A stretch of 64,000 bases of DNA from Lachnospiraceae bacterium Zagget3 (GTDB lineage Bacteria > Bacillota_A > Clostridia > Lachnospirales > Lachnospiraceae), in the NCBI GenBank assembly GCA_001941025.1, contig MSHE01000005.1, forward strand, positions 90,627-154,626. Direction: 5' to 3'. The notes beneath the pieces are model-generated. The model was not told the DNA's origin. It worked only from the letters and a program-made list of their open reading frames with translations, and did no database searches. Shown piece after piece: positions 51,449 through 60,480 of the stretch (position 1 is its first letter; each line of letters begins with the position of its first letter). Made by a program: the position numbers and the translations under genes.

Positions 51449-52114
51449 TCACTTTCGCTCCTCATACAGCCGCTTGATGACATCCACCACCTGCTCGATC
51501 GTCAGGTCGGAACTGTCTACGGTAACGGCATCCTCCGCCGCGCGAAGCGGCGCGGCAGCGCGCTGCGTGTCCCGCTCATCGCGCTCCAGGAGATCTCTCT
51601 CTATCTGTTCCGGATCCGGTGTCTCGCCCCGCCCGGTCAGTTCCAGACAGCGACGCCGCGCCCGCGTCTGAACGCTGGCAGTCAGGAAGATTTTCAACTG
51701 CGCGTTTGGCAGAATGCACGTGCCGATATCCCGGCCGTCCATGACCACGTCATGTTCCGCCGCAATACTCCGCTGCAGGGAGAAGAGCGCTTCGCGAACC
51801 GCGGGATACGCGCTCACAACGGAGGCCGCGTTTCCAACCTCCTCCCGCCGGATCTCTTCGGAGATGTCCGTTCCGTTTACATACACTCTCTGCGCCCCGT
51901 CCTCATATGCCAAAGACACATGGATATCCGGGCAGGCACCGGCGACGGCATCCGCATCCTCCGGCGCGATCCCGCGTGCCAGAATATCGTATGCGATCGC
52001 GCGATACATAGCCCCTGTGTCCACATAGAGGAACGACAGCTCTTTGGCAAGTTCCTTTGCGATGGTGCTTTTGCCCGCTCCGGCGGGACCGTCAATCGCA
52101 ATGTTAAAACTCAT
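51449..52114 (-). CDS. cmk: Cytidylate kinase
   Basis: 221 residues. IAIDGPAGAGKSTIAK P-loop, YVDTGAMYRA and VMDGRDIGT with RARRR further on. Phosphorylates CMP and dCMP. Classic cmk-ispH-rpsA order. The gap to the upstream scpB is filled by a 7-bp repeat. Confidence 0.96.
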   Translation of the reverse strand: MSFNIAIDGPAGAGKSTIAKELAKELSFLYVDTGAMYRAIAYDILARGIAPEDADAVAGACPDIHVSLAYEDGAQRVYVNGTDISEEIRREEVGNAASVVSAYPAVREALFSLQRSIAAEHDVVMDGRDIGTCILPNAQLKIFLTASVQTRARRRCLELTGRGETPDPEQIERDLLERDERDTQRAAAPLRAAEDAVTVDSSDLTIEQVVDVIKRLYEERK

Positions 52115-52140
52115 AAGAAATGCTCCTTTAAATTGCCCTG

Positions 52141-52189
52141 CTTATGGCTTATGGCTTATGGCTTATGGCTTACGCCTTACCCCTTACGG
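52141..52189 (-). repeat. Heptanucleotide tandem repeat between scpB and cmk
   Basis: Four perfect CTTATGG units (52141-52168) and three degenerate ones (cttacgc, cttaccc, cttacgg) up to 52189. The array includes the scpB stop codon (52184-52186). Confidence 0.9.
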
Positions 52190-52753
52190 CTGCAGGCTCT
52201 GCTCCACTTCCTCCTGTGCCTCCGTCTTGAACTCTTCGACCTGATCCGGATCAAGCGTCGGCAGATCCTCCAGCGACTGTACCCCGAAGCAGCGCAGAAA
52301 TTCCTCCGTGGTTCCAAATAAGATCGGCCGTCCCGGGGCGTCCAACCGCCCGACCTCGCAGATCAGGCTGCACTCCACGAGCCGGTTGATCGGGTGCTCA
52401 CAGGAAACGCCGCGGATCTTCTCGATCTCCACACGGGTGACGGGCTGCTTGTATGCCACGATGGAAAGCGTTTCCAATAAAACATCCGTCAGCTGGTAGT
52501 GCTTCGGCTGTTTGGCGATGCGGATGAGATGGTCATACTGACTCACCTTTGTGCACATCTGATAGGCACCGTCCAGTTCGATGATCTGCAGTCCGCAGTC
52601 GTCGGAGGCATAGCGCGCGCTGAGCGCGTCAATCGTCTCCTTTACTTCCTCTTCTGAGATTTCCAGCGCCTCGGCGATCTTGCCGCACTCCACGGACTCG
52701 CCCATCGTAAACAGGATGGCCTCAACGGCCGCTTCGCAGTCTTCTTTTTGCAT
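52184..52753 (-). CDS. scpB: Segregation and condensation protein ScpB
   Basis: 189 residues from the ATG at 52753 (AGGAGGG upstream). Two winged-helix parts: EAAVEAILFTMGESVE at the start and TRVEIEKIRGVSCEHPINRL in the middle. ScpB binds ScpA in the SMC condensin complex. The frame is open upstream for another 76 codons, to a GTG overlapping the scpA stop; I reject this as coding because the ScpB fold begins at 52753. Confidence 0.94.
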   Translation of the reverse strand: MQKEDCEAAVEAILFTMGESVECGKIAEALEISEEEVKETIDALSARYASDDCGLQIIELDGAYQMCTKVSQYDHLIRIAKQPKHYQLTDVLLETLSIVAYKQPVTRVEIEKIRGVSCEHPINRLVECSLICEVGRLDAPGRPILFGTTEEFLRCFGVQSLEDLPTLDPDQVEEFKTEAQEEVEQSLQP

Positions 52754-52786
52754 TGTATGCCCTCCTGTAAGTGGAAGTGTGCTCGG

Positions 52787-52950
52787 AAAAATGTATCCGT
52801 GCTCGCTAATATGAGCGATAAGCGGCGAGAATGCGGAACCGGACAGAGGCGTTGACTGCTTGCAGTCATAAGTCTCTGAACGGATACGCATTTGAGTGCA
52901 ACGGACACCGAAAAAATACAACGTATTTTTGAGGTGTCTCGCCGCTTCGC
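52787..52950 (-). other. Structured gap between scpA and scpB
   Basis: On the transcribed strand there are two crossing pairings: 52937-52947 with 52820-52830 (11 bp perfect) and 52880-52893 with 52789-52800 (12 bp with a two-base bulge). There are also hairpins at 52904-52938 (GACACC...GGTGTC with inner AAAAATAC/GTATTTTT) and 52853-52868 (TGACTGC-tt-GCAGTCA). The crossing stems have pseudoknot topology. No known riboswitch was recognised. Confidence 0.6.
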
Positions 52951-52977
52951 ATCGGATCATTTCTTCCTCGCACACAA

Positions 52978-53718
52978 TCACGGTTTCGCTACCGCAATAT
53001 ATATTTCTGAAAAAGTTTTCTTCTGCTTCGCGGTGATTCGGCCTATTTTCATAAGTTCGAGTACCGCGAGGAATGTCACGATCAACTCCAGTTTACTGTT
53101 CTGGCGCTCAAGCAGTTCCCGAAACGAGAACGACTCATGCGTCTCCAAGTATACTACAATGTATTCCATCTTATCATCCACCGAGACCTCTTCCTGTTCG
53201 ATCGTACCGAAGCCCGAATGAAGCGTGTCTACCTTACGTTCCTGACGGCTCAACACGGATTCAAAGACTTTGTGCAGCGCGCGGAGGGATACCCCTTCCG
53301 TCAGTTCGTCCAGATCGATGGGCGGCTCATAAGCCCGCACCTCCTCCGGGAGGTCCTGTGTCCGGTACATTTGACGACCGGCATCAATCTGCCGGTCCTT
53401 TAACTCGAGAGACATCTGCTTGTACATCTTGTACTCGAGCAGCTGCGCGACCAGATCGGCCCGGGGATCTTCCTCCTCCTCGCTCTCCTCCCGCGGCAGC
53501 AGCCACCGCGCCTTGATGTCAAGGAGGGTCGCCGCCATGACCAGGAACTCGCTCATGATATTCAGATCCTGCCGCTGCATCTCGTCGATATATTCCAGAT
53601 ACTGATCCGTGATCTCCACGATCGGGATGTCATAGATGCTGACCTTGTTTTTTTCCAGTAAATGAAGGAGAAGGTCCAGCGGACCCTCAAACGCCTCCAG
53701 TTTGACTTGCAACTCCAT
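52978..53718 (-). CDS. scpA: Segregation and condensation protein ScpA
   Basis: 246 residues. VKLEAFEGPLDLLLHLLEK and LVMAATLLDIKARWLLP are the ScpA kleisin N-terminal signature. C-terminal winged helix. Bridges the SMC heads and recruits ScpB. Followed by an unusual 224-base gap before scpB, which is normally adjacent. Confidence 0.95.
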   Translation of the reverse strand: MELQVKLEAFEGPLDLLLHLLEKNKVSIYDIPIVEITDQYLEYIDEMQRQDLNIMSEFLVMAATLLDIKARWLLPREESEEEEDPRADLVAQLLEYKMYKQMSLELKDRQIDAGRQMYRTQDLPEEVRAYEPPIDLDELTEGVSLRALHKVFESVLSRQERKVDTLHSGFGTIEQEEVSVDDKMEYIVVYLETHESFSFRELLERQNSKLELIVTFLAVLELMKIGRITAKQKKTFSEIYIAVAKP

Positions 53719-53762
53719 CTTCGCGCCTCTCTCCTTGTATCATTGTACTGGATTCGACCCTA

Positions 53763-53797
53763 AAAGTAAAGGCGCGCGCGGGGTTGCCGCGTGCGCC
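53763..53797 (-). terminator. Terminator of hppA
   Basis: Stem GGCGC-a-CGCGG / CCGCG-c-GCGCC with a 5-base loop, followed on the minus strand by TTTACTTTT. GC-rich and strong. Confidence 0.82.
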
Positions 53798-53819
53798 TTT
53801 TTTATAAAAATCAACTCTT

Positions 53820-55862
53820 TTACAGAAGCCCTCCGATGGCGACGAAGATCGGCGCGAACACGAGCGCCACGATCGTCATCAGCTTGATCAGGATGTTGAT
53901 GGACGGACCCGACGTATCCTTAAACGGATCGCCGACCGTGTCGCCAACGACAGCCGCCTTGTGAGGCTCGCTGCCCTTGCCGCCGTGCGCTCCGGACTCA
54001 ATATACTTCTTCGCATTATCCCAGGCACCGCCGGCATTTGCCATGAAGATGGCCATCATCACGCCGGTGACCAGTGCGCCGGCCAACAGTCCGCCCAGTG
54101 CCGCCGGTCCCAGTACGATGCCCACCACAATGGGCACCGCGATGGCCACAACACCCGGAACGATCATCTCCCGCAGGGAAGCCCTCGTGGAGATCCCGAC
54201 ACACGCCTTGTAATCCGGTTTGCTCGTCCCTTCGAGAATGCCCGGGTCGGACCTGAACTGCCGCCGCACTTCCTCGATCATCTTGAAGGCCGCTTTGGAG
54301 ACCGCCTGCATCGTAAGGGATGAGAACAGGAACGGCAGCATACCGCCGATCAACAAGCCCACGATAACCGTAGGAACCAGCAGATTGATTCCTTCATCCG
54401 TCAGATTCACCGACTCCGCGTAGGAGACAAACAGCGAAAGAGCGGTAAGGGCCGCGGATCCAATCGCGAATCCCTTGCCGATGGCCGCCGTCGTGTTGCC
54501 GACGGCGTCCAGGTTGTCCGTAATGTCACGCACGCTCTCGTCAAGCTCTGCCATCTCCGCAATGCCGCCCGCGTTGTCCGCGACGGGGCCGTAGGCGTCC
54601 ACCGCCACCGTACTGCCCGTGGTGGACAGCATACCGACGGCCGCGAGCGCGATCCCATATACGCCGGAGAAGCGATACGCCACAAAGATGCCGACCGCGA
54701 TCAGGATGATCGGGATCGTACAGGAGTTCATGCCGGTGGCAAGTCCGCTGATGATATTCGTCGCGGGACCAGTCTCGGACTGTTCCGCGATCTTTTTCAC
54801 GGATCTGTATTTTTCAGAGGTGTAGTGCTCCGTCACCTGCCCGATAAAGATTCCGACCAGCAGACCGGCGATGATGGCGCCGCAGGGCTTGTAGGAACCG
54901 AGCAGAGGCTTCGAAAGCAGGATCGCCGCAACCACAACGATGATATCCGCGATATACGTGCCGAGATTCAACGCTCTCTGCGGATCCCCGCCTTCCCTTC
55001 CTCTCACAAAGAAGATGCCGACAATGGAGGCTACGATGCCGATGCCCGCAAGGATCAGCGGATAAATGGCGCCGCCGAGCTGGCCGTACTGCCCGGAGAT
55101 CGCCGACGCGATCATGCCGAGTGTCAGCGCGGAGATGATGGATCCCACATAGGACTCGAACAGGTCCGCGCCCATGCCTGCCACGTCGCCAACATTGTCG
55201 CCGACATTATCCGCGATCACGGCCGGGTTCCTCGGATCGTCTTCCGGGATGCCCGCCTCGACTTTACCGACGAGATCCGCGCCGACATCCGCCGCCTTCG
55301 TGTAAATGCCGCCGCCCACACGGGCAAACAGCGCGACGGACGAAGCGCCCAGGCTGAAGCCAAACAGTATGGTCGTATTTTGCGTAAGAAGGAAGATCAC
55401 GCTGACTCCGGCGAGGCCGAGTCCGACCACGCACAGTCCCATGACCGCGCCTCCGCGAAACGCGATCTTTAACGCGCCGGCCATGCCCTTTTCCTGTGCC
55501 GCATTGGTCGTGCGGACATTCGCGCGGGTCGCCACGTTCATACCACAGTAACCGGCAATGATCGAGAACACGGCTCCGATCGCGAAGCAGACGGCGGTGA
55601 TCCAACCCCCAAACCATTTGTCCGGCAAGCCGATGAAAATGCCGAGAACCAAAAATACAATTATGATAAAGATGAGCAGAATGCGATATTCGGAAAACAG
55701 AAACGCCCGCGCGCCCTCATGAATCGCCGCGGAAATTTCTTTCATCCGATCATTCCCCTCCGGCTGCTTCCTCACATTCCTCGCCAGACACAGCGCGACA
55801 ATCAGAGCCGCGACCCCGACAATAGGAACGATGATCGGCCACATGACCGTACTAAAGACCAT
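53820..55862 (-). CDS. hppA: Membrane-bound ion-translocating pyrophosphatase
   Basis: 680 residues, about 16 membrane helices. Catalytic loops [18 protein letters not shown] and [15 protein letters not shown] and the C-terminal [15 protein letters not shown] hold the Asp and Lys residues that bind Mg-PPi. The sequence [10 protein letters not shown] has Ala at the position where K+-independent enzymes carry Lys, which suggests the K+-dependent class. Na+ versus H+ specificity is not decided. It couples PPi hydrolysis to an ion gradient. Confidence 0.96.
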   Translation of the reverse strand: MVFSTVMWPIIVPIVGVAALIVALCLARNVRKQPEGNDRMKEISAAIHEGARAFLFSEYRILLIFIIIVFLVLGIFIGLPDKWFGGWITAVCFAIGAVFSIIAGYCGMNVATRANVRTTNAAQEKGMAGALKIAFRGGAVMGLCVVGLGLAGVSVIFLLTQNTTILFGFSLGASSVALFARVGGGIYTKAADVGADLVGKVEAGIPEDDPRNPAVIADNVGDNVGDVAGMGADLFESYVGSIISALTLGMIASAISGQYGQLGGAIYPLILAGIGIVASIVGIFFVRGREGGDPQRALNLGTYIADIIVVVAAILLSKPLLGSYKPCGAIIAGLLVGIFIGQVTEHYTSEKYRSVKKIAEQSETGPATNIISGLATGMNSCTIPIILIAVGIFVAYRFSGVYGIALAAVGMLSTTGSTVAVDAYGPVADNAGGIAEMAELDESVRDITDNLDAVGNTTAAIGKGFAIGSAALTALSLFVSYAESVNLTDEGINLLVPTVIVGLLIGGMLPFLFSSLTMQAVSKAAFKMIEEVRRQFRSDPGILEGTSKPDYKACVGISTRASLREMIVPGVVAIAVPIVVGIVLGPAALGGLLAGALVTGVMMAIFMANAGGAWDNAKKYIESGAHGGKGSEPHKAAVVGDTVGDPFKDTSGPSINILIKLMTIVALVFAPIFVAIGGLL

Positions 55863-55911
55863 AATTCGATCGCCTCCTTAAAAAATAAAATTTCTACAAA
55901 CACTACTTATT

Positions 55912-55940
55912 ACTATAACGGATGCCGCGTTTTTTTTCAA
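55912..55940 (-). promoter_or_regulatory. Promoter of hppA
   Basis: Minus strand TTGAAA (55935-55940), 17 bases, TATAGT (55912-55917). AAGGAGG lies shortly before the ATG. Confidence 0.75.
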
Positions 55941-55991
55941 TATAAAAACGGCTTTTTTCGGCGAAAAAAACATCTTTTTGGCAAAAAGAAT

Positions 55992-56013
55992 CCGCTGCAC
56001 GCATGTGCAGCGG
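55992..56013 (-). terminator. Terminator of the rpsO-pnp unit
   Basis: Perfect 9-bp stem CCGCTGCAC/GTGCAGCGG with a 4-base loop, T-rich ATTCTTTTT after it on the minus strand. Confidence 0.88.
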
Positions 56014-56031
56014 CTTTTTGAAATGCTTGAG

Positions 56032-58128
56032 TTATCTGTTTCGTTTTTCCTTCACATCCTGCATGCGGAAACTGATCCGTCCCATACGGTCCTTTCCGAG
56101 ACAGACGACCGTCACTTTATCTCCGAGCGTCAGCACATCCTCGACGCGGTTGATCCGCTCATTTGAGATGTTGGAGATATGGACCATGCCCTCCTTGCCG
56201 GGGGCAAACTCAATAAACGCGCCAAACTCCTTGATGCTGACCACCTTTCCGGTGAGGACCTGGCCTTTCTCGAAATCAGTCACGATAATGTCGATGTAAT
56301 TCTTCGCCTTGTCCATCATCTCCGGATCCGTACCGCAGATGGAGACCATGCCGTCGTCGTTGATGTCGATCTGTGTGCCGGTCTCTTCGATGATCGTATT
56401 GATGGTCTTGCCCTTCTGGCCGACCACATCGCCGATCTTCTGCGGGTCGATCTGCATGGAGATGATCTTCGGCGCGTACTCGCCGACCTCCGGACGCGGC
56501 TTACTGATCGCGTGATCCATGACTTCGTCAAGGATAAACATCCGTGCCTCCCGCGTGCGGTGGATGGCCTCTTCCACGATCGGGCGGGTCAGCCCGTGGA
56601 TCTTGATGTCCATCTGGATGGCCGTGATGCCGTCCCTTGTGCCGGCCACTTTAAAGTCCATATCGCCAAAGAAGTCCTCGATGCCCTGGATATCCGTTAA
56701 GACGATGTAGTCGTCATCCGTATCCCCTGTCACCAATCCGCAGGAAATGCCGGCAACCGGCTTTTTGATCGGCACGCCCGCAGCCATGAGCGACATACTG
56801 GAAGCACACACACTCGCCTGCGAGGTGGAACCGTTGGATTCAAAGGTTTCCGATACCGCGCGAATCGCGTAGGGGAACTCCTCCTCATCCGGCAGGACCG
56901 GCATCAGCGCTTTCTCCGCGAGCGCGCCGTGTCCGATCTCCCGGCGTCCCGGCCCTCTGGGCGGTTTGGTCTCACCAACAGAATAAGAGGGGAAGTTGTA
57001 TTGATGCATATAGCGTTTGCTTGTGATGTTCAAGTCGAGGCCGTCCACTCTCTGATGACTGGACAGCGGCGCCAGCGTGACGATCGTGCAGATCTGCGTC
57101 TGGCCGCGGGTAAACATCGCGGAACCGTGGACACGCGGAATCGTATCTACCTCCGCCGCCAGCGGGCGGATGTCCGTGATCGCGCGGCCGTCCGGACGCT
57201 TGTGATCCTGCAGGATCATCTTGCGCACGGTCTTCTTCTGATACTGGTAGACCGCCTCGTCGAGGAGGGCAAGCCACTCCTCGTTTCCCTCAAACTTTTC
57301 TTCGAGCACCGCCGTGATCGCGCGGATGTTCTCCTGCTCTTCCTGTTTCCGGTCGGTAAAGACCGCTTCTTCCATCTTTTCGGGCGGAACGACCTCACGG
57401 ATCGCGGCAAACAGCTCTTCCGGTATCGAGCAGCTCTCGTAGATATGTTTTTCCTTGCCGCACTCGGCGACAATTTTGTTGATGAACTCGTTGATCTGCT
57501 GATTGATCTCATGTGCCATGTAGATGGCTTCGATCATCTTGTCCTCTTTGATCTCGTTGGCACCGGCCTCGATCATGATAACCTTTTCCGGCGTGGACGC
57601 CACGGTCAGCTGCAGGTCCCCCTCATCCCAGTCGAGCTGGGAAGGGTTCACGATAAGCTCACCGTCTTTCATGCCGATCTGCGTCATCGCGCAGGGCCCG
57701 TCAAACGGAATATCGGAAATGCAGGTGGCAAGGGCGGAACCGATCATGGCGACGATCTCCGGCCGGTTTTCCGGGTCGACGGACAGGACCAGATTGTCCA
57801 GCAACACGTCATTCCGATAATCTTTTGGGAACAAGGGGCGCATCGGACGGTCGATCACACGCGCCGTCAATACGGAATTTTCTGACGCTTTGCCCTCTCT
57901 CTTGTTGAATCCGCCGGGAATCTTTCCCACGGAGTACATTTTTTCCTCAAACCCCACGCTGAGTGGAAAGAAATCAATCCCCTCCCTCGGCTTTGCCGAT
58001 GCGGTGGCCGTCGAAAGCACAACCGTATCTCCATAGTGCATCAGTGCCGCTCCGCTTGCCTGAGCGGCGACCCGGTCGATATCCACACTTAGTGTTCTAC
58101 CGCCCAGTTCCATTGAAAATGTCTTCAT
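56032..58128 (-). CDS. pnp: Polyribonucleotide nucleotidyltransferase
   Basis: 698 residues from the ATG at 58128 (GGAGACGAAGAG upstream). Two RNase PH domains (ELGGRTLSVDIDRVAAQASGA; DGLDLNITSKRYMHQYNFP), then KH (GKTINTIIEETGTQIDIND) and S1 (DFEKGQVLTGKVVSIKEFGAFIEF). Phosphorolytic 3'-5' exoribonuclease of the mRNA decay machinery. Follows rpsO as in most bacteria. Confidence 0.97.
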   Translation of the reverse strand: MKTFSMELGGRTLSVDIDRVAAQASGAALMHYGDTVVLSTATASAKPREGIDFFPLSVGFEEKMYSVGKIPGGFNKREGKASENSVLTARVIDRPMRPLFPKDYRNDVLLDNLVLSVDPENRPEIVAMIGSALATCISDIPFDGPCAMTQIGMKDGELIVNPSQLDWDEGDLQLTVASTPEKVIMIEAGANEIKEDKMIEAIYMAHEINQQINEFINKIVAECGKEKHIYESCSIPEELFAAIREVVPPEKMEEAVFTDRKQEEQENIRAITAVLEEKFEGNEEWLALLDEAVYQYQKKTVRKMILQDHKRPDGRAITDIRPLAAEVDTIPRVHGSAMFTRGQTQICTIVTLAPLSSHQRVDGLDLNITSKRYMHQYNFPSYSVGETKPPRGPGRREIGHGALAEKALMPVLPDEEEFPYAIRAVSETFESNGSTSQASVCASSMSLMAAGVPIKKPVAGISCGLVTGDTDDDYIVLTDIQGIEDFFGDMDFKVAGTRDGITAIQMDIKIHGLTRPIVEEAIHRTREARMFILDEVMDHAISKPRPEVGEYAPKIISMQIDPQKIGDVVGQKGKTINTIIEETGTQIDINDDGMVSICGTDPEMMDKAKNYIDIIVTDFEKGQVLTGKVVSIKEFGAFIEFAPGKEGMVHISNISNERINRVEDVLTLGDKVTVVCLGKDRMGRISFRMQDVKEKRNR

Positions 58129-58211
58129 CTCTTCGTCTCCTTCCTTCGTCTCCTTGCACGCAAAGAGCGAGAAATACAAAAAACGTATCTCTCGCCTTCT
58201 TTATGATACAC

Positions 58212-58478
58212 TTATTTACGAATGCCTAATTTAACGATAAGCTCACGATAGCCTTCGAGGTTGGTCTCCTTGTAGTACTCGAGCAGTCCGCGTCGCTGAC
58301 CGATCATCTTGTACATGCCGCGTCGGGAATGCTTGTCCTTCGGGTGCTTCTTTAGATGCTCGGTAAGCTCGTTGATGCGAGCCGTCAGGATCGCAATCTG
58401 AACCTCCGGTGAACCGGTGTCACCGGGCTGTCTGCCATACTCCTCGATAATGGCTGTCTTCTTCTCCTTTGATATCAT
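58212..58478 (-). CDS. rpsO: 30S ribosomal protein uS15
   Basis: 88 residues, normal length. [27 protein letters not shown] and [16 protein letters not shown] are the signature. Binds 16S rRNA at a three-way junction. Its leader is structured (see 58521-58579). Confidence 0.97.
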   Translation of the reverse strand: MISKEKKTAIIEEYGRQPGDTGSPEVQIAILTARINELTEHLKKHPKDKHSRRGMYKMIGQRRGLLEYYKETNLEGYRELIVKLGIRK

Positions 58479-58520
58479 AATTTTGTTCTCCTTCTTTCTT
58501 TTAAAACAACCGCCCTTTCA

Positions 58521-58579
58521 GTGAGCAACCAAGTGCCGGTCGGAGCGTCCATGCACTGAGTATGGGCTCGTATGCTCAC
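58521..58579 (-). promoter_or_regulatory. rpsO: Structured leader of rpsO, possible S15 autoregulatory element
   Basis: On the transcribed strand GTGAGCA pairs with TGCTCAC (7 bp) around an arm AGTGC/GCACT and a weak GAG/CTC arm, giving a three-way-junction-like layout 40 bases before the ATG. S15 represses its own mRNA in several bacteria through such mimics. This copy is inferred by position and shape only. Confidence 0.45.
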
Positions 58580-58587
58580 GCTTAGAT

Positions 58588-58616
58588 ACTATAGCATAGA
58601 AACCGCCTATTGTAAA
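58588..58616 (-). promoter_or_regulatory. rpsO: Promoter of rpsO-pnp
   Basis: Minus strand TTTACA (58611-58616), 17 bases, TGC, TATAGT (58588-58593). The -35 lies inside the last codons of ribF. Confidence 0.75.
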
Positions 58617-59533
58617 CTACATTTTTCGCATATCCCTCTCGCCATATCGCAGTCCCGCGCGATCTGACCACGCAGTTCCTCCACGGAAGCAAACTGCTTC
58701 TCCTCGCGCAGGTAGGCGAGAAACGCGACTTTCACCTCCTGCCCGTAGATCTGACTGTCAAAATCAAAAATGTGCGTTTCCACACCGAGCGGCTGCCCTT
58801 CCCCGGTCGTCGGCTTCTGCCCGATGTTGGTCGCGCCGTACCACGTGCGTCCATCCACGCTGACAGCGGACGCGTACACGCCGTTCGGCGGGAGCAGTTT
58901 TTCCGCGGGAGGCGTCTGGTTGATGGTCGGAATCCCCATCTCATGACCGAACCGGTTCCCGTGGTCCACCGCGCTCGTCATAAAATACGGATAACCGAGC
59001 AGTAAATTCGCCTCCTGCAGATTGGCGTCCCCGATCAGGGCGCGAATACGGGAGCTGCTGATATCCAGGCCTTCCGACTGCACCTTGTCCATAACCTTCG
59101 TGCGGTAGCCGAATTCCGCCTCGTGCTTTTGCAGGTCGCGATAGGTGCCTTTCCGTTCATACCCAAAGCAAAAGTCCGTACCGGTCACGATCACTTTCGC
59201 GTTGATCCGGTCAGTAAAAAACTTCAGAAACGCATCCGGTTCCATGCGCCGCAGTTCCTCCGTGAACGGACACTCGATGACATAGTCGATGCCGATCTCC
59301 GCAAAGATCTGCTCTTTTTCCCGGTTCGTCAAGAGGACTTTGGCATTCGGATCCGACAAAGATTTGGGAGAGCGGTCAAATGTAAACACGACGCTTTTAT
59401 ATCCCAACTCTTCGCCCTTTTTGATCTCGCGAAGCAGACACCGGTGCCCCCGATGAATTCCGTCAAACTTTCCGAGCGCGACAGCCGACGGCTCCGAAAC
59501 TGAAAAATCGAATGTGTCTCTTATATATTTCAT
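58607..59533 (-). CDS. ribF: Bifunctional riboflavin kinase/FAD synthetase
   Basis: 308 residues. FAD synthetase domain with VALGKFDGIHRGHRCLL (HxGH type) and ISSSRIRALI; riboflavin kinase domain with GHEMGIPTINQ and NGVYASAV. Converts riboflavin to FMN and FAD. Follows truB as in the usual nusA-infB operon. Confidence 0.96.
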   Translation of the reverse strand: MKYIRDTFDFSVSEPSAVALGKFDGIHRGHRCLLREIKKGEELGYKSVVFTFDRSPKSLSDPNAKVLLTNREKEQIFAEIGIDYVIECPFTEELRRMEPDAFLKFFTDRINAKVIVTGTDFCFGYERKGTYRDLQKHEAEFGYRTKVMDKVQSEGLDISSSRIRALIGDANLQEANLLLGYPYFMTSAVDHGNRFGHEMGIPTINQTPPAEKLLPPNGVYASAVSVDGRTWYGATNIGQKPTTGEGQPLGVETHIFDFDSQIYGQEVKVAFLAYLREEKQFASVEELRGQIARDCDMARGICEKCSLQ

Positions 59534-59538
59534 ATATT

Positions 59539-60480
59539 TTATCCTTCATGCGAGGAGCGGCCTGCGCTTACCCCTTCCTCCGACAAAAACATCCGGACCG
59601 GACGACATCCCTCCGCCGGATCGGTACATCCGTAGATTCCGCAAAAAGTACCCTCCGAATCACGCATGCGGATCCGCGGCGCAGACGGAAGCATTCCCTC
59701 GATCCCATCCGCCGAAATGCGATTGCCATTGTAGAGGAGCCGGTCAGAATCCGGTTTGGTCTGCGCGGCCGGACAGTCCGCGAACACCTCCTCGACCGGG
59801 TGAACGCGCGTGCCGAGCCGGCCCTCCTCCCACAGGGACTGAATCTCCGCAATGCGAAGGGAATCCGCGACGTGATACCCGCCGCTCTCCGTGCGGACAA
59901 GATGCTCCATCGTGCCGCCGCAGCCGAGACGAGCGCCGATGTCCTGACAGAGGGTGCGGATGTAGGTGCCCTTGGAGCAGCGTACCGAAAGAGTGACACG
60001 CGGCAGGTCGATCTGTTCAATAATAAGGTCGTAAATTGTGACGCTGCGCGGAGCGCGCTCCACGGCCTGCCCTTTTCGCGCGAGATCACAGAGCTTTTTC
60101 CCGTCTACCTTGAGAGCAGAGTACATGGGCGGAATCTGTTCGATCGTTCCGACAAAGCCGGCCGCGGCCGTCCGCACCGCCTCCTCCGTGATACTTTCCA
60201 CGCTTTCCTCGCGCAGCACGGTGCCGGAGATGTCCTGTGTGTCCGTCTCGACGCCGAGCAGGAGCACGGCCCGATAGGCCTTCTCCCGCACCGTCAGCAT
60301 CTCGCTCACTCTGGTGGCATTGCCGAACAGAACCACAAGGACCCCCTCCGCGTCCGGGTCAAGCGTTCCGGCGTGCCCGATCCGCTTTTGTCCGCAGATC
60401 GCGCGCAGCCTGGCCACCACGTCATGGGAGGTCCAGCCCTGTTCTTTATATACATTGAGAATTCCGTTTATCATAGTCAT
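59539..60480 (-). CDS. truB: tRNA pseudouridine(55) synthase TruB
   Basis: 313 residues. GILNVYKEQGWTSHDVV and the catalytic HAGTLDPDAEGVL (Asp) are clear. Makes pseudouridine 55 in the T loop of tRNA. The ATG overlaps the upstream stop (ATGA); a second ATG two codons later is possible, and neither has a good ribosome site. The C-terminal end is a little longer than usual. Confidence 0.95.
   Translation of the reverse strand: MTMINGILNVYKEQGWTSHDVVARLRAICGQKRIGHAGTLDPDAEGVLVVLFGNATRVSEMLTVREKAYRAVLLLGVETDTQDISGTVLREESVESITEEAVRTAAAGFVGTIEQIPPMYSALKVDGKKLCDLARKGQAVERAPRSVTIYDLIIEQIDLPRVTLSVRCSKGTYIRTLCQDIGARLGCGGTMEHLVRTESGGYHVADSLRIAEIQSLWEEGRLGTRVHPVEEVFADCPAAQTKPDSDRLLYNGNRISADGIEGMLPSAPRIRMRDSEGTFCGIYGCTDPAEGCRPVRMFLSEEGVSAGRSSHEG

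Noticed and set aside
52754..52981. ScpB starting at the GTG that overlaps the scpA stop
   Set aside because: The ScpB fold begins at 52753 with a good ribosome site, and the upstream codons look like structured RNA rather than protein. Left open in the findings.
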